Shown one piece after another: positions 44,660-53,727 of a stretch of DNA of 64,000 nucleotides. The stretch comes from Sphingorhabdus sp. 109 (GTDB lineage: Bacteria; Pseudomonadota; Alphaproteobacteria; Sphingomonadales; Sphingomonadaceae): the NCBI RefSeq assembly GCF_902506555.1, contig NZ_LR732707.1:2441290-2505289 (forward strand), given 5' to 3'. How positions within the stretch are numbered: the first letter of the stretch is position 1; each line of letters opens with the position of its first letter. The position numbers were made by a program, and so were the translations under genes. The notes under the pieces were generated by a model. The model was given only the letters and a program-made list of their open reading frames with translations, ran no database searches and was not told the origin of the DNA.

Positions 44660-45814
44660 CTATTTCTGTGTGCCGACGATAGTGTAGTAACCGATACCGA
44701 TAACCACACCCTTGGCTTTTTTGGCCTTCATGATTTCCGGCATCGTCTTGGGCAAGTGAACGCTTTCGATCTGCTCCATGAAGAAATTCTGTTCGGGAAA
44801 ACCGGCGTCGGCATAAAGCCCGGCCAAATTTTCATCCTGCAGGCCGCCCATATAGGGTTCATTGTTATAATGCGCATTCCATTCGCACAGATACTGGCCG
44901 AACGGGTCGGTTGCGCCAACCACATCCATATGGATCATCACACCACCCGGCTTGAGAAGGCGATGGCATTCATCGACAATATTCTTGAGAGCCTTGTGGG
45001 ATGTCTCGTGCATCAGGATATGCGATACAACGAGATCGAAGGATGCGTCCGGGAAATTGGTCTTTTCCGCATTTTGCTGGGTAAAATGGACCGGCTTACC
45101 GAGCGATTTCGCACGATAATGACCATATTCGAGACAAGGCGCTGCCACATCCAGCGCGTGCATTTCAGCACCGGGGAAAATATCAAGATACGGCACAGAA
45201 CTGTGGCCGATGGTACAGCCCATATCCAGTATCGATTTGGGATGCAGGTCGGGGAAATTTTCTTTGATCCATGTCGCTAGGGAAAGCCCCATATCATCGG
45301 CAAGCGGACCGGTTTTGCCGTGAAAATAGACATTGACGGTCCGATCGAACTCCGCGCCAGCCAGGAAATCGCCGTCTTCCGTCTTTGTATGATAGCCACC
45401 GGGCTTGCAGTGAATGTCTGCATGCGTGTGATAATCAGGAATTTCCAGATCCGGATCCAGCGTCAGCGAACCAACCGCATTGTCGAGCCTGGCAGCTTTT
45501 TCCTTTAGCGCCGGCATTTGCCGCTCGATGCTTGGCCGGACCGTGTGATACATCATTTCCTGACTGGTCCGCATCAGCGAACTCCACATCTGGTTGAACG
45601 GCTGCTCGTTCAGTGCTTCGCGGACTTCCTTACGGGTTTCCGGCGGTCTGCCGAGCTCTTTTTCAAACTGTGGAACGATCTTCTCATGATAAAGAATGTC
45701 ATTGCCCGGCATCACTTTCTCGTAAAGATGTACCATGAAGCTGCGCAAGAAGGCTTGCTGCGATAGTTCATCATGATTGGCTTCGGGATACATGTCATGC
45801 ACTGGCTTGTTCAT
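44660..45814 (-). CDS. Class I SAM-dependent methyltransferase with long N-terminal extension (copy 2)
   Basis: A 384-residue paralogue of the protein at 41932-43101. SAM motif I is ILDMGCTIGHS (195-205), with MHALDVA and DLVVSHILMHE. The shared extension (KELGRPPETRKEV, QMWSSLMRTSQEM, LDPDLEIPDYH) covers residues ~1-190. The two genes flank the DUF1330-MDR gene and face each other, so they are probably an inverted duplication that has diverged. The acceptor is unknown. The upstream gap has a CAGATT/AATCTG palindrome. Confidence 0.82.
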   Translation of the reverse strand: MNKPVHDMYPEANHDELSQQAFLRSFMVHLYEKVMPGNDILYHEKIVPQFEKELGRPPETRKEVREALNEQPFNQMWSSLMRTSQEMMYHTVRPSIERQMPALKEKAARLDNAVGSLTLDPDLEIPDYHTHADIHCKPGGYHTKTEDGDFLAGAEFDRTVNVYFHGKTGPLADDMGLSLATWIKENFPDLHPKSILDMGCTIGHSSVPYLDIFPGAEMHALDVAAPCLEYGHYRAKSLGKPVHFTQQNAEKTNFPDASFDLVVSHILMHETSHKALKNIVDECHRLLKPGGVMIHMDVVGATDPFGQYLCEWNAHYNNEPYMGGLQDENLAGLYADAGFPEQNFFMEQIESVHLPKTMPEIMKAKKAKGVVIGIGYYTIVGTQK

Positions 45815-45861
45815 TTTTCACCTTCCGGTTCTGGCATCGCTAATGATCACTCTTACCGTCC

Positions 45862-45879
45862 AATCTGAACCCGCAGATT
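45862..45879. promoter_or_regulatory. Palindrome AATCTG-N6-CAGATT
   Basis: Perfect 6-base arms lie between the divergent second methyltransferase and second GMC genes. The right arm extends to CAGATTCCCG, also present at 43169. A further AAATCTGCG half-site lies at 45902. This looks like an operator for a regulator of the methyltransferase group. Confidence 0.45.
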
Positions 45880-46057
45880 CCCGACGAGTAAGCCACACAG
45901 CAAATCTGCGTTCTGATATATTTTATACGTCAGGATAAGGCGCTGGCCTATATGCAAATTACTATTGAGCAATTGAAGGGTTCGATTGGACAATACAGGG
46001 TCCCGATCCATAGCCTCGCTTATCTTGCAACCTATCTCGAAACGAGCGGAAGACGTC

Positions 46058-47668
46058 ATGAAAGCAACCGACGAATTTGACTACATCATAGTTGGTGCCG
46101 GCTCTGCCGGGTGTGTGCTCGCGGACAGGCTTTCACATAATGGCCGTTATACGGTGGCTGTAGTCGAAGCCGGTGGCCCTGACTCCTCTTTGATCGTGAA
46201 AATTCCGGCGGGCGCCATGAAAGCATCCGGCAATCCGGATTTCGACTGGTGCTACATGTCCGAGCCCGATCCGACCCGCGACCAACGCACTGATGCCTGG
46301 CCTCGCGGAAAAGTGGTCGGCGGCAGCAGCTCCACCAATGGCCAGCTGTGGGTCAGAGGGCAAGCGGAAGACTATGACGCCTGGGCGGCGCAGGGAAATG
46401 CCGGATGGTCCTATGACGACGTGCTGCCCTATTTCCGGGAACTTGAAAGTTACACCGGCGTTTCAGACGATGGTTTGCGGGGCGCGGACGGGCCGTTACA
46501 CGTAGAAGAGCTGCGCAAGCCGCATATTCTGAGCTCCGCTTTTGTTGCCGCCGCTTCCGAAACAGGTATTCCGGCCATAGCGGACTATAATGGCGCGAAC
46601 CAGGAAGGGGCGTCGATAGTACAGGTCACCCAGAAGCGGGGCTGGCGGCAAAGCGCGTCAAAAGCATTTCTGCGTCGAGCCCTGAAGCGAAAAAATGTCC
46701 ACCTGATCGTCAATGCGCTGGTCCGCAAGATCGATATCGAAGACAAGATCGCGCGCGGTATAACCTATTCCAGCAACGGGGCTACCAAGTCGCTGCGGGC
46801 ACGGCAGGAAGTGATCCTGAGTGCGGGAGCGATTGGATCGCCACAGTTGCTGATGTTATCGGGTATCGGTCCGGGCGACCATCTCCGGGAACGCGGCATC
46901 GATGTCGTCGAAAATCTTCCCAGTGTCGGCCAGAACCTGCAGGAGCATTCCGGAATCTGGGTCGTTCAGGAGGTCGTCGACACCGTACGCACCGTGAACC
47001 AGGACTATAATCTAATGGGAATCGTCCGGAACGGTCTGAGATTTCTGATCGACGGCACGGGTGCAGCGGCCAGCCCGCCGGCCCAGGCCACGGCGTTCAT
47101 CCGGTCCGGGCCGCAGGAAGCCACGCCGGATGTGCAGGTGCTGTTTACACCGCTCGGCTATTCCATCGAGGGGCAGGAGGTCGTGCCGATGGCCTCGCCG
47201 GCCATGATGTGTGTGCCGACGGTCTGTCATCCGGACAGTCGCGGGGAAATCAGACTGAAAAGCGCTTCAGCCACAGACGCACCTCTGATTTTCCCCAGGC
47301 TTTTGAGCGACGACCGGGATTCGGCACGTTTGCAAGCTGCATGCGAATGGGTACGGAAGCTGTTCGAGGCACCCTCGATGAAGCCATATGCAAAGGCGGA
47401 GCAGTTCCCCGGGCCACAAGTCGATAGCGATGCCGACTGGCGCGCGCTTTTCCGCGCAGCGGCCGGCCCGGTCTTTCACGTAACCAGCACGTGCGCGATG
47501 GGTTCCGGACCGGACAGCGTCGTGGACGCTGACCTGCGGGTTCGGGGAGTTGGCCGGCTCCGTGTGGCGGACGCTTCGATCATGCCGCGCATCACCAGCG
47601 GTAACACCAACGCACCAGCCATGATGATCGGGGCAAAAGCGGCGGATCTTATTTTGCGGAATGGCTGA
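46058..47668 (+). CDS. GMC-family FAD oxidoreductase (cytoplasmic)
   Basis: A 536-residue GMC oxidoreductase without a signal peptide. FAD binding is shown by YIIVGAGSAGCVLADRLS (about 8-25) and the signature by GGSSSTNGQLWVRG. The active-site histidine is in FHVTSTCAMG and the second polar residue in GNTNAPAMM. I chose ATG 46058, preceded by a GGAAGA-like site, rather than an in-frame upstream start. It would oxidise an alcohol; unlike the first GMC protein of the window it stays in the cytoplasm. It is divergent from methyltransferase copy 2 and converges with a secreted unknown. Confidence 0.87.
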   Translation: MKATDEFDYIIVGAGSAGCVLADRLSHNGRYTVAVVEAGGPDSSLIVKIPAGAMKASGNPDFDWCYMSEPDPTRDQRTDAWPRGKVVGGSSSTNGQLWVRGQAEDYDAWAAQGNAGWSYDDVLPYFRELESYTGVSDDGLRGADGPLHVEELRKPHILSSAFVAAASETGIPAIADYNGANQEGASIVQVTQKRGWRQSASKAFLRRALKRKNVHLIVNALVRKIDIEDKIARGITYSSNGATKSLRARQEVILSAGAIGSPQLLMLSGIGPGDHLRERGIDVVENLPSVGQNLQEHSGIWVVQEVVDTVRTVNQDYNLMGIVRNGLRFLIDGTGAAASPPAQATAFIRSGPQEATPDVQVLFTPLGYSIEGQEVVPMASPAMMCVPTVCHPDSRGEIRLKSASATDAPLIFPRLLSDDRDSARLQAACEWVRKLFEAPSMKPYAKAEQFPGPQVDSDADWRALFRAAAGPVFHVTSTCAMGSGPDSVVDADLRVRGVGRLRVADASIMPRITSGNTNAPAMMIGAKAADLILRNG

Positions 47669-47777
47669 CATAGTGCCCCGGCATGCCCCGGACGGGATAT
47701 ATTCCAGGCAGAACGCACCTGGATTGCCGGACAAATGGCGGAAATCCATCCCCGGATTTCCGATGGTATAGCGATTG

Positions 47778-48626
47778 TTATTTTGCTTCGGGTTTCGCTG
47801 TCTGAGTCGGGCCAAACGGCGTCACGTTCAACTCTGTCAGCTCATATCTGAGTGCCGGACCGGGACCGAAGCGGACATCGGCGCGGACCACGATCCGGCT
47901 GCCTTTGGTTAGCCAGACTTCCGAACCGCTTGCCATCCGGAAATGGTCCGTGGGAATCTCATAGCCCTGCGGCATTGCAATCGATTCCTCGCCGACCAGC
48001 GTGTAGGTCGTCGGCCGGAAACTTCCGGCCATGGTGCCGCCGAACGAGCCCCCCATCCAGAAGACTTCACGCGCTTGATCGCCCGCCGCGGCGATGTCAT
48101 AATTAAGAAAATGAGAGCCATCCGCGACAACCGGCCCTGTGCCGATCGACCGCTCTTTCAGGCTCTTGTCGGAAGACACAGAAGATAGTTCGATACCGTC
48201 CGTGGGGGTTTTCAGGGCCTCGGTTGCGTGAACGGCCTGATCCACACCCGCGTCGGTCTGCACTACATAGGCAGACCCCAGCGCCCCGCTCATAGACCGA
48301 TTGTGCATGAAGGCCTCACGGGCAATTCCATCCGCTTCGATGACGATCGTCGCATGCCGAACTTCGCCGGCTCTAGCTGTCTCAGATGCGACCTGAAGGA
48401 CTCGCGACCCGTCTTTTTGAACGAAAAGATTCCAGTAATCTGTGCCGCAATTCTTGCCGTCAGGCGCGGTACAGACGGTTGTGCCACGGTAAAGCCGCTG
48501 CAGATTTGCGCCCGAATCGGTCGCCTCATGCGTCTCTGCGGCCGCAGCAATGCCGCCGCCGAGAGCGGCAAGCAATGCTAGCGGAACATATCGGGTTGCG
48601 GCTTTCATGGTCAAAGATTTATGCAT
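47778..48626 (-). CDS. Secreted protein of unknown function
   Basis: A 282-residue exported protein. The signal spans about residues 12-33 (VPLALLAALGGGIAAAAE). A CTAPDGKNCG segment (about 53-62) suggests a disulfide. No catalytic motif was recognised; the C-terminal half is strand-rich. I used ATG 48626; 48608 is also possible. It lies 39 bases after the first flavin amine oxidase, so it is probably co-transcribed with it and with the third TonB receptor upstream. Confidence 0.6.
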   Translation of the reverse strand: MHKSLTMKAATRYVPLALLAALGGGIAAAAETHEATDSGANLQRLYRGTTVCTAPDGKNCGTDYWNLFVQKDGSRVLQVASETARAGEVRHATIVIEADGIAREAFMHNRSMSGALGSAYVVQTDAGVDQAVHATEALKTPTDGIELSSVSSDKSLKERSIGTGPVVADGSHFLNYDIAAAGDQAREVFWMGGSFGGTMAGSFRPTTYTLVGEESIAMPQGYEIPTDHFRMASGSEVWLTKGSRIVVRADVRFGPGPALRYELTELNVTPFGPTQTAKPEAK

Positions 48627-48665
48627 ATCCTGCTGTCCTTTCAAACGGAAACCGGGCAACCGGTG

Positions 48666-50135
48666 CTAGCTGCGGTCAAAAATTTCGAGGGCAGCGCGCT
48701 CGCCCGATTCCATGGCGGATTCCATGCCTACTTCAAGCCGCTTCGTATGCTCGCCGGCAAAATGAAGCCGGTCATGCGGTTTGACCAGGGCCTGCGCGTA
48801 TCGCAGCGTATTGCCAGCCGGCAGCGCTCCGCTGCAACCGGCGTTAAAGGGCTGCTCGGCCCAGGAGTGGATACCGCTGACTTCAAGCGCACCGACCGTC
48901 GAAGGGCGCAACCGCTCGATTTCGCGGATGACAAACTCGCCACGTTCTTTGTGCGGAAGCTGATCGAGCCGGTTTGCCTTCAGACCGGTCGACAAGGCGA
49001 CCAGCCTGTCCCGGGTGCCGTCATAGTCGAACGCTTGCCGGACCAGATTGATCGGTCCGTCGGTCCACAAAGAGGCGTCCATGCCGTCATCTTCCCAGAA
49101 CGGCCGGTTCACGTTCATGTAGATGAATGTGGTGTTGGCATAAGGAGTCATCATCACCGCTTCCCGCTGATCACCAGCGAGATGCGGATAGATCGAGATC
49201 CGGCGCAATACAGTCAGAGGGACAGCCGAAACAACAAAGCTCGACTCATAGCGCGTTCCGTCGAGACAGGTGACCTCGGCTTTCGTGCCGTTCATTTCGA
49301 TCCGCGCGACCGCCTTGTTGCGTTGAACGGAATCGCCAAGATACGCAGCCATGGCTTCTGGCAAACGCTGTGTGCCGCCGACCACGCGGGAGCTGACGAC
49401 GGCTGCCTGCTCATGGGAGTCGCCCTTTACGCTATCGCTGGTCTGCGCCTTAAATTCTGTAAAGTTGCGGGGAATGCCCTGCAACTGATCGAGTGCGGAG
49501 GCGCTCCACAGATCGGGTGCGATCAGTCCTTCACTGATCAACCGGATCGCCGCCGGGGAAGCACCGAAGCGCTGCAACCATTGTCCGAGGGAAATATCGT
49601 GAGCGCGGGCAGCCTGTTCCAGCCACTCGCTGCTATTGTGAAACGGATCGTTTTTGACGAGAAAACTGCTCATGAGCTGAGTCGGCAGCAATTCGCGTTC
49701 CGCCCCTACCGTCTTGTTCAGTTCGGATTGGGCCCAATCTTGGTTACGGACAAGTTTACCGCCGATGGAAAATGTGAATGGCGCATTCAAGTTCGCGCCA
49801 TGGCTGAGTTCAACGCCCAAGCGTCGGGCCATATCCCGCACACGGGCATATTGCGGGCCAATCTGATTGGCACCAAGCTCGGGACGGCCTTCGATATGAT
49901 CGCCGGTAAAGGCACGGCCGCCGATTCTGTCAGAAGCCTCCAGAACAGTGACATTATAGCCCGCATCTTTCAGCATTATAGCGGCGTTCAGACCGGAATA
50001 GCCGGCACCGATGACTACGACGTCGGCTTTTTCAGCAACCGATGCCATCGCGCTTTTGGGCAATGATGCAGCCTGTACAGTTGCAGCGGCGACAAATGCG
50101 GAGTTGGAAACAAATTGGCGACGGTTCAGTTTCAT
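48666..50135 (-). CDS. Flavin amine oxidase family protein, Tat-exported (copy 1)
   Basis: A 489-residue flavin amine oxidase/protoporphyrinogen-oxidase-fold protein. A Tat-type signal (LNRRQFVSNSA) precedes the FAD motif VVVIGAGYSGLNAAIMLKDAG and the GRAFTGD loop. The C-terminal FAD contact LHFAGEHTKRLEVGMESAMESGERAA is complete. Such enzymes oxidise amines or dehydrogenate C-C/C-N bonds in ring systems. It lies 93 bases after the TonB receptor, with a terminator hairpin in between, and is followed by a secreted unknown. A similar exported enzyme occurs at 53728-55194. Confidence 0.85.
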   Translation of the reverse strand: MKLNRRQFVSNSAFVAAATVQAASLPKSAMASVAEKADVVVIGAGYSGLNAAIMLKDAGYNVTVLEASDRIGGRAFTGDHIEGRPELGANQIGPQYARVRDMARRLGVELSHGANLNAPFTFSIGGKLVRNQDWAQSELNKTVGAERELLPTQLMSSFLVKNDPFHNSSEWLEQAARAHDISLGQWLQRFGASPAAIRLISEGLIAPDLWSASALDQLQGIPRNFTEFKAQTSDSVKGDSHEQAAVVSSRVVGGTQRLPEAMAAYLGDSVQRNKAVARIEMNGTKAEVTCLDGTRYESSFVVSAVPLTVLRRISIYPHLAGDQREAVMMTPYANTTFIYMNVNRPFWEDDGMDASLWTDGPINLVRQAFDYDGTRDRLVALSTGLKANRLDQLPHKERGEFVIREIERLRPSTVGALEVSGIHSWAEQPFNAGCSGALPAGNTLRYAQALVKPHDRLHFAGEHTKRLEVGMESAMESGERAALEIFDRS

Positions 50136-50186
50136 GGCTTGTTCTCGCTTCTTTCGCTGCCCGCAAGGCAGGCTATGGCAAAAGGA

Positions 50187-50213
50187 CAGGCGGCCAGAAG
50201 AACGGGCCGCCTG
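50187..50213 (-). terminator. Terminator hairpin after the third TonB receptor
   Basis: A GC-rich 9-pair stem with a 9-base loop lies 16 bases past the receptor stop. In the minus-strand direction a short TTTT run follows. It probably attenuates read-through into the amine oxidase gene rather than stopping all transcription. Confidence 0.65.
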
Positions 50214-50228
50214 CCTCTTGGGTCAGGT

Positions 50229-52700
50229 TTAGAAGTTGGCCATCAGCCTGAATCCAACTTCCCGCTTTTCGGGCAGGGTCGCAAAGGCCTTGCGGCCGGT
50301 ATTTGCCGCCCCGAAAGCGATGCCGGTGTTGCCGGCCGCGGACAGGGTTTTGTCCTGAAAGAGATTTTCCACAAATGCTTCCACCCGGAAATTTTCCGTT
50401 ACATCCGCACCGGCGCGCAGGTTCACTCTCCAGCTATCGTCAATCTTGTTATAGGCAAAATTGTCCTGATAGCGTTCTCCAAGATAGAGGGCATCAGCAC
50501 GAACGTAGAGATCACCAGTCGGGATCGGGAAAGCATATGAAGCACTGACAGCACCAGTCCATTCCGAGACATTTGCCGGTTGGTTACCGCCACCCGAAAT
50601 CGAAGAAGTCGTTGCGAAAGCCGTACAGATCGGTCCGTTTGTCAGAGCAGACGTACCAGGGCAGAGCACTTGCGTTGTTACACTGCCAGCGGCACCCAGT
50701 TCCTTCAGTTCGGCATCGACCCAGCCAACGCTACCCATGAGCTGGAACCCGTCGAACGGCTTCAGTGTGATTTCGAAATCAATACCCTTATATTCCGAAT
50801 TGCCATCCAGATTCAGCGTTGTGGCGCTGGTCGTGCTTAGCACAAACGAATTGGCGAAGGGCTGGTTGTCCCATTCCATATAATATGCGGCGATACTGTA
50901 GCTGAGCCAGTCAGCGAGACGTTGCTTGACGCCGAATTCATAGCTTGTGAGCCGCTGGATACCGGTAAAATCGCCAATGACAGATGGATCCGGCAGAAGG
51001 TCAAGACCGGCATCCTGAGTAATTCTCGAGAAGTCGGTGGCGTTGGTTGCAACCGAATTCAGGGAACTTTCCGACCAGCTGGCATAGATATTGAGATCGG
51101 AATGTGGGGAATAAGACAAAATCACCCTGGGCATGAAGTCATTATATGCATTCTGCGCGTCAATCGTAGCCAGCGCGTTCGGATTGCCGGCTGCGACACC
51201 AGGTGCACCGACATAAACCAGAGTCTGTTTGTCATCCACCCAGCGCCCTTCGGCCGAAATTGTCAGTTCCTCGGTTATGTCGAAATCGACAGTACCGAAA
51301 ATTCCGATGGCTTCATTGTCCTGAAAGTTGGTGCTGAAGGCATTGCCGTTGCGATATTTCTGCTCGTAATAGCTGACACCCAACTCGTAACGGAGCCTTT
51401 TTGCCCGATCAGAGGCAACGCGCGCTTCGAAGAATGTATCCTGCGTCCAGTTGCCGAGAGCCGAGGGGAAAATGAAAGTGGATTCCGCGGTTGGATCACC
51501 GGTTTCCCCGTAGAAGAAATCTTGGACGCCAACCAGTTCCGCTTCACCGCGCGACGCGAGGCCTTTGACAATATGGCCCGAGCCCAGTTCCCAGTCAAAG
51601 CTCAGATTGGCGCGCCAGGCGCCATATTCGTTGCCGAGACCGTCGGGCATCAGGCTGGTAAAGCCCGCCATATCCGGATTGAGTGAAACATTGCCGGTTT
51701 GGCCCGTCGCAGAAGCTTCGAACACGGACGCGTCAGGAATGCTTCCGCAGAAGATCGTTTGCGTACTCTGGCTCAGGTCCGTGGTGAAGGGGGTCAGCTC
51801 GCCGGTGAGCCCGTTGATGGAACTGCCGCTGTAAATCAGGTTACAATCACCGGGAGCAACCGTCGCGTTGACGCTCTGTGCGTTGGACGTATCTTCGGAA
51901 TCGACATAATAGCCTGTGGCTTTTACCCGGAATGTCGGTGTGACTTCGAATACGGCAGTGCCGAAGATGGCAAAATTATTCTCTTCGCCGTTCGGATCGC
52001 CGTTCACATACTGATAATCGGCGCCTTTCCGCTCATAGGTGGTGGCCACACGCAAGCCGATCGTATCGGTAACCGGACCGCCAATAGCCGCGACGCCACG
52101 ATAGCTGACCTGTTCGCCCCTGCCAGTGCCGATACCGATTTCAAGCTCGGTGTTCACTTCCAGTTCGTCGCCCGGTTCCTTTGGCACAAAGTTCACAGCG
52201 CCGGAAAAGGTGTTACGCGCAAAATAAGCATTTTGCGGTCCCTTGATGACCTCGACGCGTTCCAGATCAATCATCGGAATGAAGCCGATGCCCTGAGAAA
52301 CATAGGAGCCGTCATAGAAGACAGCACCGGTTCGGGAAGCGGCGCTATCTACCTGCTGCGAAATACCGCGAAACTGCAGCGCTGAACTCGAACGACCGCC
52401 GGCCTGACCGTCAGAATTCTGGAATTTGAAACCTGGCGTATAATCCGACATGTTCTGGATATCGCTCACACCTGCAGCATCCAGCTGATCTTGCGACAGA
52501 ACCGATATGGCAACCGGCACCTCGATCACGCTTTCTTCTCGACCGCGCGCGGTAACAACGATGACATCGTTAGCGTCCTGAGCTTCCACAGCTGTTTGCG
52601 CGAATGCGGGAACAATCGAAGTCACCGCAACCGCGGGGGTCAGCAATGTGATCAATGCAACGCTGTTGAGAAGGCTGGAACTCTTGGCTTGTTTTGGCAT
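50229..52700 (-). CDS. TonB-dependent receptor
   Basis: An 823-residue outer-membrane receptor. The signal ends near PAFAQ (residue ~35). The TonB-box region is VIVVTARGREE (46-56); the plug has IQNMSDYTPGFKF, ALQFRGI and VEVIKGPQNAYFARNTFSGAVNF, the last typical of siderophore-like and organic-ligand receptors in sphingomonads. The barrel ends in LMANF. It heads a minus-strand group with a flavin amine oxidase and a secreted protein, so its ligand may be the oxidase's substrate (inference). Confidence 0.93.
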   Translation of the reverse strand: MPKQAKSSSLLNSVALITLLTPAVAVTSIVPAFAQTAVEAQDANDVIVVTARGREESVIEVPVAISVLSQDQLDAAGVSDIQNMSDYTPGFKFQNSDGQAGGRSSSALQFRGISQQVDSAASRTGAVFYDGSYVSQGIGFIPMIDLERVEVIKGPQNAYFARNTFSGAVNFVPKEPGDELEVNTELEIGIGTGRGEQVSYRGVAAIGGPVTDTIGLRVATTYERKGADYQYVNGDPNGEENNFAIFGTAVFEVTPTFRVKATGYYVDSEDTSNAQSVNATVAPGDCNLIYSGSSINGLTGELTPFTTDLSQSTQTIFCGSIPDASVFEASATGQTGNVSLNPDMAGFTSLMPDGLGNEYGAWRANLSFDWELGSGHIVKGLASRGEAELVGVQDFFYGETGDPTAESTFIFPSALGNWTQDTFFEARVASDRAKRLRYELGVSYYEQKYRNGNAFSTNFQDNEAIGIFGTVDFDITEELTISAEGRWVDDKQTLVYVGAPGVAAGNPNALATIDAQNAYNDFMPRVILSYSPHSDLNIYASWSESSLNSVATNATDFSRITQDAGLDLLPDPSVIGDFTGIQRLTSYEFGVKQRLADWLSYSIAAYYMEWDNQPFANSFVLSTTSATTLNLDGNSEYKGIDFEITLKPFDGFQLMGSVGWVDAELKELGAAGSVTTQVLCPGTSALTNGPICTAFATTSSISGGGNQPANVSEWTGAVSASYAFPIPTGDLYVRADALYLGERYQDNFAYNKIDDSWRVNLRAGADVTENFRVEAFVENLFQDKTLSAAGNTGIAFGAANTGRKAFATLPEKREVGFRLMANF

Positions 52701-53065
52701 GTATAATTCCCCGTATTGTCCACACCGAAATTTTTTGCGGTATGGTTATTCCCTGGAGCGTTTTGACTGCCAAAGATGCCAGATTGTGGCAATTCCATTA
52801 CATCAATGGGTTGATAGGGATTGCCTATTTGCAGTTATTGGCGATTTTTATAACCGTGACCGAAGCATCTATTTGCAGAAGACCGGCACCAACCCATCCA
52901 GACGGAGAAAGCTGAGCCGACATCATTCACGCGCATTTTTAGCCTGGAAGTTAAAACGTAAGTTTTTCCATACTTTATGGCAGAAAATGCCTGCATTGCG
53001 AGGCTGATACCAGCGGACGGATTAAAACCGTGAACGCACATATAGAGCCATAGGAGTTATTACCC
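52701..53065. promoter_or_regulatory. 365-base divergent gap
   Basis: The region separates the third TonB receptor (minus) and the cytochrome c gene (plus). It is A+T-richer than its surroundings and has a small inverted repeat (GCCA-N5-TGGC near 52780). Short open frames cross it but lack family features. An AGGAG ribosome site precedes the cytochrome ATG. No clear promoter could be assigned. Confidence 0.4.
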
Positions 53066-53491
53066 ATGAAATTGACAAACCGGAAAACAAGGACAGTTGT
53101 CCGAGGAACATTGGTCGCCAGCATGGCAATTGCCCTGATCAGTTTTGGCGGTTTGGCCGCAGAGCGGTCAAATGCGGCTGCTCCAAAACTGAGCCAGGGT
53201 GACCGGCTCTGGTTTCAATGCCGAGCCTGCCACACGCTGAAAAAAAATGAGCCGCACAAGCTAGGACCAAATCTGCACGGATTCATAAATGCCAAGGCTG
53301 CCACCCGCCCGGGATTCAAATATTCAAAAGCCCTGACAACGTCAGGCATTGTCTGGAATGATGCCGAACTGGATCAATGGATCAAAAAACCGAATGACCT
53401 GCTCAAGGGGCACCGGATGAACTATGCCGGAATGACAGACGCCAGCAAGCGCGCGCTTCTGATCAAATATCTGAAAGAGAAAACCCGCTAG
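53066..53491 (+). CDS. Periplasmic class I cytochrome c
   Basis: A 141-residue cytochrome c. A signal peptide (hydrophobic ~18-32, cleavage near AAERSNAAA) precedes the haem-binding CRACH (about residues 53-57), the KLGPNLHG segment and the axial methionine in MNYAGM (about 117-122). It transfers electrons in the periplasm, and could accept them from the neighbouring exported flavin oxidoreductases or the Tat-lipoprotein molybdenum hydroxylase, which lacks its own cytochrome subunit. That link is inference. A bidirectional terminator lies downstream. Confidence 0.9.
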   Translation: MKLTNRKTRTVVRGTLVASMAIALISFGGLAAERSNAAAPKLSQGDRLWFQCRACHTLKKNEPHKLGPNLHGFINAKAATRPGFKYSKALTTSGIVWNDAELDQWIKKPNDLLKGHRMNYAGMTDASKRALLIKYLKEKTR

Positions 53492-53607
53492 CTGCCTGTC
53501 TGGCATTAGCGCGATCACTAGACACCTGCGATTTTAGATAAAACCGGACTTTGCTCCTGCCGCTGTTGCCGGATGATCGGAGCGCAATCCATGATATGAA
53601 ACGAATG

Positions 53608-53636
53608 AAGGCGGCGCTCCGCCGAGCGCCGCCTTT
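53608..53636. terminator. Bidirectional terminator hairpin
   Basis: Perfect arms AAGGCGGCGCT and AGCGCCGCCTT surround a 6-base loop, followed by TTATCTT. It lies between the convergent cytochrome c and second amine oxidase genes and should serve both. Confidence 0.82.
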
Positions 53637-53727
53637 ATCTTGATCACATTCCAGATTCCGCTTGCAACCATTTAGCAATCGTACCGGTCGGGACCGGCCA
53701 CCGCCAAAAGGTCGCTAGCACCCGCAG

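Noticed and set aside
48621-50066. Long open frame opposite the flavin amine oxidase (about 480 codons, plus strand)
   Set aside because: It mirrors the amine oxidase coding strand, has no family motif, and arises from high G+C codon bias. The complementary gene has complete FAD motifs.
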